Shown: in pieces, positions 1-7,977 of the stretch
How positions within the stretch are numbered: the first letter of the stretch is position 1
How the letters are laid out: every line of letters starts with the position of its first letter
Program-made: the position numbers and the translations under genes
The notes under the pieces: generated by a model
Told to the model about the DNA's origin: nothing
The model's input: only the letters and a program-made list of their open reading frames with translations
The model's database searches: none
Origin: Microbacterium sp. SSM24
GTDB lineage: Bacteria; Actinomycetota; Actinomycetes; Actinomycetales; Microbacteriaceae
Length of the DNA: 64,000 nt
Direction: 5' to 3'
NCBI RefSeq assembly: GCF_025989145.1
Contig: NZ_JAPDNQ010000002.1
Span: 740,332-804,331 of the forward strand

Positions 1-1
1 G

Positions 2-823
2 GATGTCTCGGGCATGACCTTCGCCGAAGCCCAGGAGCGTCTGGCCGAGGACTCCCTCGTCGCGATCGAGCGCGGCGAGAACAGCATCGATGTCGAAGCG
101 GGGCTCGCCATCGGCACCGATCCCCCGTCGGGTTCGCGCGTCGACAAGGACGCCGACATCACGGTTCTCATCTCCCTCGGCCCGGCCGAGGTGCAGCTGG
201 AATCCATGCTGGGCAAGGACAAGACCGAGGTCACCGGCATCCTCGATGCGCAGGAGATCGCCGTCGACGGCGAGAGCCCCTTCTACACCGACACCGCCGC
301 CGACGGCGTCGTCGGCGTGTTGATCCATCCTCGCGACGGCGGGGAGGACATCCCATGCGGTGAAGGCTGCACCGCGCGCCAGGGCGATACCGCGACGCTG
401 TGGGTCTCGCTCGGCGCACTCCCGAGCGTCCGCGGCCAGGAGGTCGACGCGGCCCGCGCGACGCTGACGGATGCCCAGCTCGTGGTGACCGACGACGTGA
501 TCGAGAAGGCGAGCGACGACATCGCCGAGGGTCTGGTGATCGGCACGACCGAGCGCGAAGGCGGCACCTGGTGGCGTCCAGGCGACACCATCACGCTCAT
601 CGTGTCCACCGGTCCCCCGCTCTTCGAGGTTCCCGATGTCGTCGGCCAGTCCCGCGACACGGCGATCGCGAACCTCGAGGCCGCGGGGTTCCAGGTGGAC
701 TACTCGGCCCTCTGGACGCCGTTCCCCGATGAGGTGACCGAGGTCGCGTCATCCGATCCGGTGGCGGGCTCGATGCTGCTCAAGGGCACGCGCATCTACA
801 TCGAGATCACCGTCTCCGGCTGA
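2..823 (+). CDS. C-terminal part of a PASTA-domain Ser/Thr protein kinase (5' truncated by window)
   Basis: The frame is already open at the left edge, so only about 273 C-terminal residues are visible. They consist of four consecutive PASTA domains (about 1-60, 61-135, 136-205, 206-273), each closing with a small-residue strand such as TVLISLGP, TLWVSLGA or TLIVSTGP. Tandem PASTA modules are the extracellular, muropeptide-sensing part of actinobacterial membrane kinases of the PknB/PknL type; the kinase and membrane segments would lie upstream, outside the window. The second domain has a CGEGC pair that could form a disulfide. The neighbour order (PASTA kinase, class II DAHP synthase, PlsC, FadD15) resembles the mycobacterial and corynebacterial pknL region, so PknL-type orthology is inferred. 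It converges on aroG with about 40 bp between. Confidence 0.85.
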   Translation, partial: DVSGMTFAEAQERLAEDSLVAIERGENSIDVEAGLAIGTDPPSGSRVDKDADITVLISLGPAEVQLESMLGKDKTEVTGILDAQEIAVDGESPFYTDTAADGVVGVLIHPRDGGEDIPCGEGCTARQGDTATLWVSLGALPSVRGQEVDAARATLTDAQLVVTDDVIEKASDDIAEGLVIGTTEREGGTWWRPGDTITLIVSTGPPLFEVPDVVGQSRDTAIANLEAAGFQVDYSALWTPFPDEVTEVASSDPVAGSMLLKGTRIYIEITVSG

Positions 824-863
824 CGAGCCGACAGGCCCGCGCCGAGGCATCCGGCAAGCCGGG

Positions 864-2201
864 TCAGCGCTTCTCGAGCTCCTCGGCGACGAGGAAGGCC
901 AGTTCGAGGGACTGCATGTGGTTCAGGCGCGGGTCGCACAGGCTCTCGTAGCGCGTCGCGAGAGCCGCCTCGTCGATCTCCTCGGAACCACCCAGGCACT
1001 CGGTGACGTCGTCGCCGGTGAGCTCGATGTGGATGCCGCCGGGGAACGTGCCGACGGCACGGTGGGCCTCGAAGAAGCCGCGCACCTCGTCGACCACGTC
1101 GTCGAAGCGACGCGTCTTGTAGCCGGTGGGCGTCGTCATGCCGTTGCCGTGCATCGGGTCGGTGACCCACAGCGGGGTCGCGCCCGAGTCCTTGACGGCC
1201 TCGAGCAGCGGGGGCAGTGCATCGCGGATCCTGCCCGCTCCCATGCGCGTGATGAAGGTGAGACGGCCGGGCTCGCGATTCGGATCGAGCTTGTCGATGA
1301 GCGCGAGCGCCGTCTCGGGCGACGTCGTCGGTCCGAGCTTCACGCCGATGGGGTTGCGGATCTTCGAGAAGTAGTCGACGTGCGCGCCGTCGAGGTCGCG
1401 CGTGCGCTCCCCGATCCACAGGAAGTGGGCCGACGTGTTGTAGGGCGTGCTCGTGCGCGAGTCGATGCGCGTCATCGGCCGCTCGTAGTCCATCAGGAGG
1501 CCCTCGTGCCCCGTGTAGAACTCGACGCGCTTGAGCTCGTCGAAGTTCGCGCCCGCGGCCTCCATGAAGCGGATCGCCCGATCGATCTCGGTCGCCATCC
1601 GCTCGTACTGCTGATTGGCCGGGTTCTGCGCGAAGCCCTTGTTCCACGAGTGGACCTCGCGCAGGTCGGCGAACCCACCCTGCGTGAACGCGCGGATCAG
1701 ATTGATGGTCGAGGCCGCCGTGTGGTACCCCTTCAGCAGTCGCTGCGGGTCGGCCTGACGGGAGCCCTCGGTGAAGTCGTAGCCGTTGACGATGTCGCCG
1801 CGGTACGCCGGCAGCGTCACCTCGCCGCGCGTCTCGGAATCGCTCGAGCGCGGCTTGGCGAACTGCCCCGCCATGCGCCCCATCTTCACGATCGGCATCG
1901 ACGCACCGTACGTGAGCACGACCGCCATCTGCAGCACCGTCTTGATGCGGTTGCGGATCTGCTCGGCGGTCGCCCCCGCGAAGGTCTCGGCGCAGTCGCC
2001 GCCCTGAAGCAGGAATGCCTCGCCCGATGCGGCGCGTCCGAGACGCTCCCGCAGGTTGTCGACCTCGCCCGCGAACACGAGCGGCGGCAGCGTGGCGAGC
2101 TCTGCGGATGCCGCAGCCACGGCGTCGGCGTCCGGCCAGGCGGGCTGCTGCTTGATGGGCAGGGTCCGCCAGTGGTCGAGGCTGTCGAGCTGCTGAAGCA
2201 T
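864..2201 (-). CDS. aroG: class II 3-deoxy-7-phosphoheptulonate (DAHP) synthase
   Basis: Joins phosphoenolpyruvate and erythrose-4-phosphate in the first committed step of aromatic amino acid synthesis. The 445-residue product is the normal size for the class II (plant/mycobacterial) family and carries its signatures: LLQGGDCAETF near residue 65, KMGRMAGQFAKPRS near 105, and ITRMGAGRIRDALPPLLEAV followed by WVTDPMHGNG in the C-terminal half. The ATG at 2201 is preceded by TAGAAT six nucleotides upstream, fitting a leaderless transcript; the intervening CGAGGG could also act as a weak ribosome site. It lies alone on the - strand after plsC, with an independent promoter. tyrA, in the same pathway, lies elsewhere in the window at about 50 kb. 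Confidence 0.95.
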   Translation of the reverse strand: MLQQLDSLDHWRTLPIKQQPAWPDADAVAAASAELATLPPLVFAGEVDNLRERLGRAASGEAFLLQGGDCAETFAGATAEQIRNRIKTVLQMAVVLTYGASMPIVKMGRMAGQFAKPRSSDSETRGEVTLPAYRGDIVNGYDFTEGSRQADPQRLLKGYHTAASTINLIRAFTQGGFADLREVHSWNKGFAQNPANQQYERMATEIDRAIRFMEAAGANFDELKRVEFYTGHEGLLMDYERPMTRIDSRTSTPYNTSAHFLWIGERTRDLDGAHVDYFSKIRNPIGVKLGPTTSPETALALIDKLDPNREPGRLTFITRMGAGRIRDALPPLLEAVKDSGATPLWVTDPMHGNGMTTPTGYKTRRFDDVVDEVRGFFEAHRAVGTFPGGIHIELTGDDVTECLGGSEEIDEAALATRYESLCDPRLNHMQSLELAFLVAEELEKR

Positions 2202-2207
2202 CCCTCG

Positions 2208-2213
2208 ATTCTA
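2208..2213 (-). promoter_or_regulatory. -10 hexamer TAGAAT of aroG
   Basis: TAGAAT ends 6 nt before the ATG at 2201, so transcription would start at or within a base of the start codon. This supports the 2201 start. Confidence 0.55.
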
Positions 2214-2253
2214 GTCGTGGCCGCGCAGGCCCCGGACCGTGTGACGCGGACGC

Positions 2254-2940
2254 TCAGGCCTTCGTCGGGAGCCGGTCCTTCACCGTCGAGGCGTAGACGT
2301 CCTCGTACTCCTGCTCCCCCAGTCGCTGCAGCGCGACCATGATCTCGTCCGTGATCGAACGCAGGATGTAGCGGTCGCCCTCCATGCCCGCGAACCGCGA
2401 GAAGTCGAGCGGTTCGCCGATCACGACGCCGACGCGCACGACATTGGGGAGACGCTGCCCGATCGGCATCATCGTGTCGGTGTCGACCATGACCACCGGC
2501 ACGACCGGCACGTGGGCCTCCAGTGCCATGCGCGCGATGCCGGTGCGGCCTCGGTAGAGCTTGCCGTCGGGGCTGCGCGTGCCTTCGGGGTAGATGCCGA
2601 GCAGCTCGCCTCCGCCCAGCACCTGGAGGCCGGTGTTGAGAGAGGCCTCCGAGGCCTTTCCGCCGGACCGGTCGATCGGGAGCTGGCCGGTCCCCTTGAA
2701 GAAGACGCGGGTCGCCCAGCCTCTGAGCCCCTTGCCGGTGAAGTAGTCGCTCTTCGCGAGGAAGGCCACGCGGCGATCGATCATCAGCGGAAGCATCACC
2801 GAGTCGATGAACGACAGGTGGTTGCTCGCCAGGATCGCGCCGCCCTCCACGGGGATGTTGCGGCGGCCGACGATCCACGGGCGGAAGATCGCCTTCACGA
2901 TCGGTCCGATCACCACGTACTTCATCAGCCAGTAGAACAT
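2254..2940 (-). CDS. plsC: lysophospholipid (1-acylglycerol-3-phosphate) acyltransferase, PlsC family
   Basis: Transfers an acyl chain to a lysophospholipid such as 1-acyl-glycerol-3-phosphate at the cytoplasmic face of the membrane. The 228-residue product has the HX4D catalytic block (NHLSFID, His41 and Asp46), the EGTRSPDG substrate-binding motif about 85 residues later, and a PVVPVV segment typical of the family. The hydrophobic N-terminus (FYWLMKYVVIG) is a likely membrane anchor. The chosen ATG lies 2 nt after the stop of the upstream ROK kinase, so the two are probably cotranscribed. A PlsC gene near aroG and fadD15 also occurs in mycobacteria, suggesting a conserved lipid-synthesis neighbourhood. 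Confidence 0.92.
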   Translation of the reverse strand: MFYWLMKYVVIGPIVKAIFRPWIVGRRNIPVEGGAILASNHLSFIDSVMLPLMIDRRVAFLAKSDYFTGKGLRGWATRVFFKGTGQLPIDRSGGKASEASLNTGLQVLGGGELLGIYPEGTRSPDGKLYRGRTGIARMALEAHVPVVPVVMVDTDTMMPIGQRLPNVVRVGVVIGEPLDFSRFAGMEGDRYILRSITDEIMVALQRLGEQEYEDVYASTVKDRLPTKA

Positions 2941-2942
2941 CG

Positions 2943-3878
2943 CTACCCCTCTGCTCCCGCGAGGTCGGCGGCGCCGATCAGGCCGGCGTCGTTGACGAGC
3001 TGTGCGATCGCGAACGCGGCCACCGGCCGGTCGCCGTACCCCGGAAGAGACGTCTCGTAGGCGAGGCGGACCGGTGCGAGGAGATCCTCGCCCAGCTGCG
3101 CCACTCCTCCGCCGATGACGAAGAGCTCGGGATCGAGCACGGCCTGGAAGCCGCCGCAGGCCTCGCCGAGCGCCGTCGCGACGCGACGCAGCGCCTCGGT
3201 CGCTCCGGCATCGCCGGCGAGGACGAGCCTCGACACGGCGGGCCCGCTGATGGAGCCCTTCTCGGCCCGCAGATCGGCGAGCGCCTGACCGATGCCGCCC
3301 GCGTCGGCGATCGTGTTCGCCTCCCGCTGCAGCGCCCGTCCGGACGCATACTGCTCGAGGCATCCGTTCTGTCCGCAGCCGCACAGCAGACCGTCGCGCG
3401 TGAAGCGCGTGTGACCGAGCTCGGCGGCGATCCCATGACCGCCGCGGAACAGTTCGCCGTCGAGAACGATCGCTCCACCGACGCCGGTGCCCATCGTGAG
3501 CATGACCATGTTGTCGACGTCGCGGCCCGCGCCGAAGCGGAACTCCGCCCACCCGGCGGCGTTGGCATCGTTCTCGATCGTGACCGGCACATCGATGCCG
3601 GCCTCCAGCGTGGCCTTGAGGGGCTCGTTGCGCCAGGCGATGTTGGGCGCGTGGATCACCGTCGCGCCGTCCCGGTCGATGAACCCGGCGGCTGCGACGC
3701 CCACTGCGGCGATGTCGTGGCCGGCGGAGAAGTGCCGCGCCATGTCGATGACCGCGTCGGAGAGCGCCTTCGTGTCGATCGGTGTGTCCACGCGGAGCTT
3801 CTCGATGATGCGACCGTCGGGGTCGACGACCCCTCCTGCGATCTTCGTCCCGCCGATGTCGATACCGACCTTGAGCAC
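2943..3878 (-). CDS. ROK family glucokinase
   Basis: Predicted cytoplasmic sugar kinase phosphorylating glucose with ATP (or polyphosphate in some actinobacterial relatives). The 311-residue product begins with the ATP-binding DIGGTKIAGG loop, has the ENDANAAGWAEF catalytic segment (Asp is the likely general base), the GTGVGGAI phosphate loop, and the ROK zinc signature CGCGQNGCLEQYASG. The GTG start at 3878 was chosen because GGAGAGGA precedes it by about 5 nt and because the protein then starts directly at the first ROK strand; a longer upstream reading frame is unlikely to be used. It forms a two-gene unit with plsC. Homology gives the family; glucose specificity is inferred. Confidence 0.9.
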   Translation of the reverse strand: MLKVGIDIGGTKIAGGVVDPDGRIIEKLRVDTPIDTKALSDAVIDMARHFSAGHDIAAVGVAAAGFIDRDGATVIHAPNIAWRNEPLKATLEAGIDVPVTIENDANAAGWAEFRFGAGRDVDNMVMLTMGTGVGGAIVLDGELFRGGHGIAAELGHTRFTRDGLLCGCGQNGCLEQYASGRALQREANTIADAGGIGQALADLRAEKGSISGPAVSRLVLAGDAGATEALRRVATALGEACGGFQAVLDPELFVIGGGVAQLGEDLLAPVRLAYETSLPGYGDRPVAAFAIAQLVNDAGLIGAADLAGAEG

Positions 3879-4027
3879 CGCATTCCTCTCCGGCCGACGC
3901 GCGCGCGACGGCGCGATGAGTCTAGCGGCGCGACGAGTTCCACACTCCTGACGGATCGTCACACCCTTCGGATTAGACTCGAATGAGATCCACCCGAGAT
4001 TCATCGTCCGGTACCGAAGGAGCTGCC

Positions 4028-5854
4028 GTGGTCCAATTCGAAGTCCCCGCAATCGTCCCCGCCGATCCCCAGGCGAATGTCGCCGATCTGCTCGTCGAGC
4101 GGGTGAAGGCGACGCCGCAGCTCGCGCTGTTCGCCGTCCCCGACGCGGGCGGCTGGCGCGACATCACGGCCGCCGACTTCCAGAAGCAGGTGGTGGCCCT
4201 CGCGAAGGGCTTCGTGGCCGCGGGCATCGAGCCGGGCGAGAAGGTCGCGTTCATCGCACGCACCACCTACGACTGGACGCTCGTCGATTTCGCACTCTTC
4301 TACGCGGGCGCTGTCATGGTCCCCGTGTACGAGACGAGCTCACCGTCGCAGATCAGCTGGATCCTCAACGACTCCGGCGCGATCGCGTGCCTGTCCGAGT
4401 CGGCCGATCACTCCGCGCGCCTCGATGAGATCCGCGCAGACGTGCCGTTGATCCGCTCGACGTGGGAGATGCAGCGCGGCGACCTCGACAAGCTCGTCGC
4501 CGGTGGCAAGGACGTCACCGATGCCGAGATCGAACGCCGTCGCAGCATCGCCAACGGCGCCGACATCGCGACCCTCATCTACACGTCCGGCTCGACGGGA
4601 CGCCCGAAGGGGTGCGTGCTCACCCACAGCAACTTCGTGGAGCTCACCCGCAACTCGGCCAAGTCGCTCCACGAGGTCGTGGCCAAGCCGGGTGCGTCGA
4701 CGCTGCTGTTCATCACGACGGCGCACATCTTCGCGCGCTTCATCTCGGTGCTGAACATCCACGCCGGCGTGAAGACCGGCCACCAGCCCGACACGAAGCA
4801 GCTGCTGCCGGCGCTCGGCTCGTTCAAGCCGACGTACCTGCTGGCGGTGCCGCGCGTGTTCGAGAAGGTGTACAACTCGGCCGAGCAGAAGGCCGAGGCG
4901 GGCGGTAAGGGCAAGATCTTCCGCGCCGCGGCCCACACCGCCGTCGAGCACTCGCGCCTCCTGCAGGAGGGCAAGAAGGTTCCCTTCATGACGAAGGTGA
5001 AGTTCAGGCTCTTCGACCGTCTCGTCTACAGCAAGCTGCGCACCGCCATGGGCGGCAACGTGGTGTACGCCGTGTCGGGCTCCGCTCCGCTCGGACACCG
5101 TCTCGGGCACTTCTTCCACAGCCTCGGCGTGACCATCCTCGAGGGCTACGGCCTCACCGAGACGACGGCGCCCGCGACGGTCAACCTCGCGACCAAGTCG
5201 AAGATCGGCACCGTCGGTCCAGTGCTCCCGGGTGTCGGCATCCGACTCGCCGAGGACGGCGAGATCCAGGTGCGCGGCATCAACGTGTTCAAGGAGTACT
5301 GGCGCAACCCCGAGGCGACGGCCGCGGCGTTCGACGGCGACTGGTTCAAGACCGGTGACATCGGCTCGTTCGATGACGAGGGCTTCCTCAGCATCACCGG
5401 CCGCAAGAAGGAGATCATCGTGACGGCCGGCGGCAAGAACGTCGCCCCCGCCGTGCTCGAGGATCCGATTCGCGCGAACCCGATCGTCGGTCAGGTCGTC
5501 GTCGTCGGCGACCAGAAGCCGTTCATCTCGGCGCTCATCACGCTGGACCCCGAGATGCTGCCGACGTGGCTGGCCAACAACGACCTTCCGGGCGACATGT
5601 CGCTGACGGACGCCTCCAAGAACGAGGCCGTCCGCGCCGAGGTGCAGCGCGCGATCGACCACGCGAACAAGTCCGTCTCGCGCGCCGAGTCGATCCGCAA
5701 GTTCACCATCCTCGACAGCGAGTGGACCGAGGCGAGCGGCCACCTCACGCCGAAGATGAGCATCAAGCGCAACGTCATCATGGATGACTTCGCCGGCGCC
5801 ATCGAGGAGCTCTACAGCGTCCCGGTGAACACGTCCAACGTCTCGCTCAAGTAG
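4028..5854 (+). CDS. fadD15: long-chain acyl-CoA synthetase (FadD15-like AMP-forming ligase)
   Basis: Activates fatty acids to acyl-CoA through an acyl-adenylate. The 608-residue product has the adenylate-forming signature YTSGSTGRPKG (about residue 180), the motif GYGLTETTAP, the GDWFKTGDIG and GRKKEIIVTAGGKN stretches of the hinge, and a C-terminal lid ending HLTPKMSIKRN. The GTG at 4028 follows AAGGAG with 5 nt spacing; an ATG 45 nt upstream in frame lacks a comparable site. It diverges from the glucokinase-plsC unit and is followed by a strong hairpin. The adjacent PlsC would use the acyl-CoA made here, a plausible functional link. Confidence 0.93.
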   Translation: MVQFEVPAIVPADPQANVADLLVERVKATPQLALFAVPDAGGWRDITAADFQKQVVALAKGFVAAGIEPGEKVAFIARTTYDWTLVDFALFYAGAVMVPVYETSSPSQISWILNDSGAIACLSESADHSARLDEIRADVPLIRSTWEMQRGDLDKLVAGGKDVTDAEIERRRSIANGADIATLIYTSGSTGRPKGCVLTHSNFVELTRNSAKSLHEVVAKPGASTLLFITTAHIFARFISVLNIHAGVKTGHQPDTKQLLPALGSFKPTYLLAVPRVFEKVYNSAEQKAEAGGKGKIFRAAAHTAVEHSRLLQEGKKVPFMTKVKFRLFDRLVYSKLRTAMGGNVVYAVSGSAPLGHRLGHFFHSLGVTILEGYGLTETTAPATVNLATKSKIGTVGPVLPGVGIRLAEDGEIQVRGINVFKEYWRNPEATAAAFDGDWFKTGDIGSFDDEGFLSITGRKKEIIVTAGGKNVAPAVLEDPIRANPIVGQVVVVGDQKPFISALITLDPEMLPTWLANNDLPGDMSLTDASKNEAVRAEVQRAIDHANKSVSRAESIRKFTILDSEWTEASGHLTPKMSIKRNVIMDDFAGAIEELYSVPVNTSNVSLK

Positions 5855-5873
5855 AGCGCAGATCGGATGCCGG

Positions 5874-5903
5874 AGCCCCGGCCCTCTTCGGAGGGCCGGG
5901 GCT
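5874..5903. terminator. bidirectional hairpin terminator between fadD15 and def
   Basis: Perfect 13-bp stem (AGCCCCGGCCCTC) with a TTCG tetraloop, located between two convergent genes. There is no long U tract, as is usual in high-G+C actinobacteria. Confidence 0.85.
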
Positions 5904-5928
5904 TCGTCTCACTCGGCGATGTGTACGC

Positions 5929-6417
5929 CTAGAACCAGCTGGACTCGCGGATCTCCCGCATCGCGATGCGACGCTCCTCGGGCGTGAGCCTCTTGAGGTA
6001 GAGCATCCCGTCGAGGTGGTCGGTCTCGTGCTGCAGAGCCTGAGCCATGAGCCCTTCGCCCTCCAGCACGACCTCGTTGCCGTCGAGGTCGATGCCGGTG
6101 ACCCGCGCCCACGGGTGGCGCACGGCGTCATGCCACAGCCCCGGCACGGACAGACATCCTTCCCCGATCGCCTCCGGCTCGCCGGAGACCTCCAGCACGG
6201 GGTTGAGCACGTAGCCGATGTCTCCGTCGATGTTGTAGCTGAAGGCGCGGAGCCCGACGCCGATCTGCGGTGCCGCGAGACCTGCGCGGCCGGGGAGCTC
6301 GACCGTGTCGAGCAGGTCGCGCACGAGTGCGCGCACGCCGTCGTCGATGTCGCCGATCGGCGCGCTCGCGGACGTGAGCACGGGGTCGCCGAAGACCCGG
6401 ATGGAACGAACTGCCAT
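5929..6417 (-). CDS. def: peptide deformylase
   Basis: Removes the formyl group from the N-terminal methionine of nascent proteins; metal-dependent, cytoplasmic. The 162-residue product carries all three family motifs in order: GLAAPQIG (about 45), EGCLSVPG (about 87) and QHETDHLDG (about 130), the last being the HEXXH metal site. Size and motifs fit a type I enzyme of the actinobacterial kind. It starts 7 nt after the stop of the MinD-like ATPase gene and is probably cotranscribed with it. Confidence 0.95.
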   Translation of the reverse strand: MAVRSIRVFGDPVLTSASAPIGDIDDGVRALVRDLLDTVELPGRAGLAAPQIGVGLRAFSYNIDGDIGYVLNPVLEVSGEPEAIGEGCLSVPGLWHDAVRHPWARVTGIDLDGNEVVLEGEGLMAQALQHETDHLDGMLYLKRLTPEERRIAMREIRESSWF

Positions 6418-6424
6418 GACGCGA

Positions 6425-7939
6425 CTATGCGGCGGACGCGTAGGTGCGCAGACCCTCGACGACGGTCGCGGCGAGATCGCGTGCAGCGTCTCGCGTGGCC
6501 TGCTGCAGGTCGCGGAAGACGATGGCGCTGCCGGCCGCGATGTGCGAGTCGTAGGGCATGCGGACGACGGCGCGCACGCGGGTGCGGAAATGCGCCTCGA
6601 GCTCCTCGAGCTGCACGAGAGGGTTGCCGGGCCGCGAGTTGTTCAGCACCACAACGGCACCGCGCACCTTGTCGGCGTAGCCGTTGGTCTCGAGCCACGT
6701 GAGCGTCTCGGACGCGAGCCGCGCCTCGTCGACGCTGAGTCCCGAGACGATGACGAGCTGGTCGGCCAGTTCGAGTGTCGCGCCCATCACGGAGTGCACG
6801 ATCCCGGTGCCGGTGTCGGTGAGCACGATCGAGTAGTAGTGGGCGGCGAGCGTGGCGACATCGCGATAGTCCGCGTCGCTGAACGCCTCGGATACGCGGG
6901 GGTCGGAATCCGACGCCACGACGTCGAGGCGGGTCTCGTCGCGCGCGACGATGTCGGAGAGGTCGTTGAACCCGACCACGTCGCCCCGCGCACGCACGAG
7001 ATCGCGCACCGTCTTCCCGCTGGCGCGTGCGATGCGCTCGGCGAGCGTGCCGCGGTCGGGGTTCGCGTCGACGGCGATCACGCGGTCGTCGCGCGCATCG
7101 GCGAGTGCCATGCCGAGCAGGGTGGTGACGGTCGTCTTGCCGACGCCTCCCTTGCGCGAGAGCACCGGCACGAAGCGGGCGCCGCCGTGGAGCGGCGCTG
7201 CGATGCGGCGGTCGAGCTCCTTGCGAGCGCGGGCGCGCTTGCCGTCGCCGAGGTTGATGCGCCTCCCCGAGATCGAGTACACCAGGTGCTGCCAGTAGCC
7301 CTCCGGCTCGCTCCGGACGACCTGGTGCGGGTCGAGCAGGCGGTCGGCGGTCAGCAGATCGGCCGTCTCGCGATCGGGCTCGAACTCGCCCAGGCGCTTC
7401 GAGGTGAGACTCACGTCCGCGTTCGGGTAGGAAACGCGCTCCACGGGAGCTGCGGCCGCGGGGCGCGGGACGGCGGCGGCCGCTGCGGAGACCGGCGGGT
7501 CTTCGTGCGCCCCGGCGGTCAGGTCGGATGCCGCCGTCTCGCCCTCGTCCGCGACGTCGGCGGGCTCGGCGGCCGACGGGAACTCCGGCGCGAAGCCTTC
7601 GCCCACGACGTCGGCGTCGGCGATGTCCTCCACCGGCTGCCAGTCCTCGACGTCGTCCTCGACGGTCCAGTCCTCGGTCTCGGCACTCTCGACCAACTCG
7701 GCCTCGGCCGTGTCGGCCGGGATCTCGACGACGAACGGCATGCCGCCGTCGATGACCTCGTCCTCGACGAGATCGTCGTCCTCCTCTTCGGAGGGCAGTT
7801 CGACGTTCACCTGTGCGGTGGCGCCGCCGAGGATGCCGATTCCGCTGGTGTCGAGGCTGCCCGTGTCGGAGAGCACACCGTTCTCGGATTCGTCGGGCGT
7901 GTGGTCAGGGCGATCAGGCGTCACTGCGTCATTCTCCAA
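6425..7939 (-). CDS. EspI/MinD-like ParA-family ATPase with long acidic N-terminal extension
   Basis: The 504-residue product has two parts. Residues 1 to about 165 are low-complexity and very acidic (runs of E/D, then Ala/Pro), probably disordered. From about 255 a deviant Walker A motif KGGVGKTT (263-270) opens a MinD/ParA-type P-loop ATPase domain, with Walker B (VIAVDANPD) and a switch ([11 protein letters not shown]) downstream. A linker with [19 protein letters not shown] is characteristic of the MinD-like proteins encoded near mycobacterial type VII secretion loci (EspI-like). No type VII genes are visible here; the only operon partner is def, 7 nt downstream. Function is therefore open: energy-dependent positioning or secretion-associated ATPase are both possible. 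Confidence 0.8.
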   Translation of the reverse strand: MENDAVTPDRPDHTPDESENGVLSDTGSLDTSGIGILGGATAQVNVELPSEEEDDDLVEDEVIDGGMPFVVEIPADTAEAELVESAETEDWTVEDDVEDWQPVEDIADADVVGEGFAPEFPSAAEPADVADEGETAASDLTAGAHEDPPVSAAAAAVPRPAAAAPVERVSYPNADVSLTSKRLGEFEPDRETADLLTADRLLDPHQVVRSEPEGYWQHLVYSISGRRINLGDGKRARARKELDRRIAAPLHGGARFVPVLSRKGGVGKTTVTTLLGMALADARDDRVIAVDANPDRGTLAERIARASGKTVRDLVRARGDVVGFNDLSDIVARDETRLDVVASDSDPRVSEAFSDADYRDVATLAAHYYSIVLTDTGTGIVHSVMGATLELADQLVIVSGLSVDEARLASETLTWLETNGYADKVRGAVVVLNNSRPGNPLVQLEELEAHFRTRVRAVVRMPYDSHIAAGSAIVFRDLQQATRDAARDLAATVVEGLRTYASAA

Positions 7940-7977
7940 GCCAGGGAGGGGAATTCGGGTGAGTTCCGCCCTCCAGG

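Noticed and set aside
3948..3979. Promoter CTGACG/TAGACT before fadD15
   Set aside because: The spacing is 20 bp and neither box is strong; not reported as a feature.
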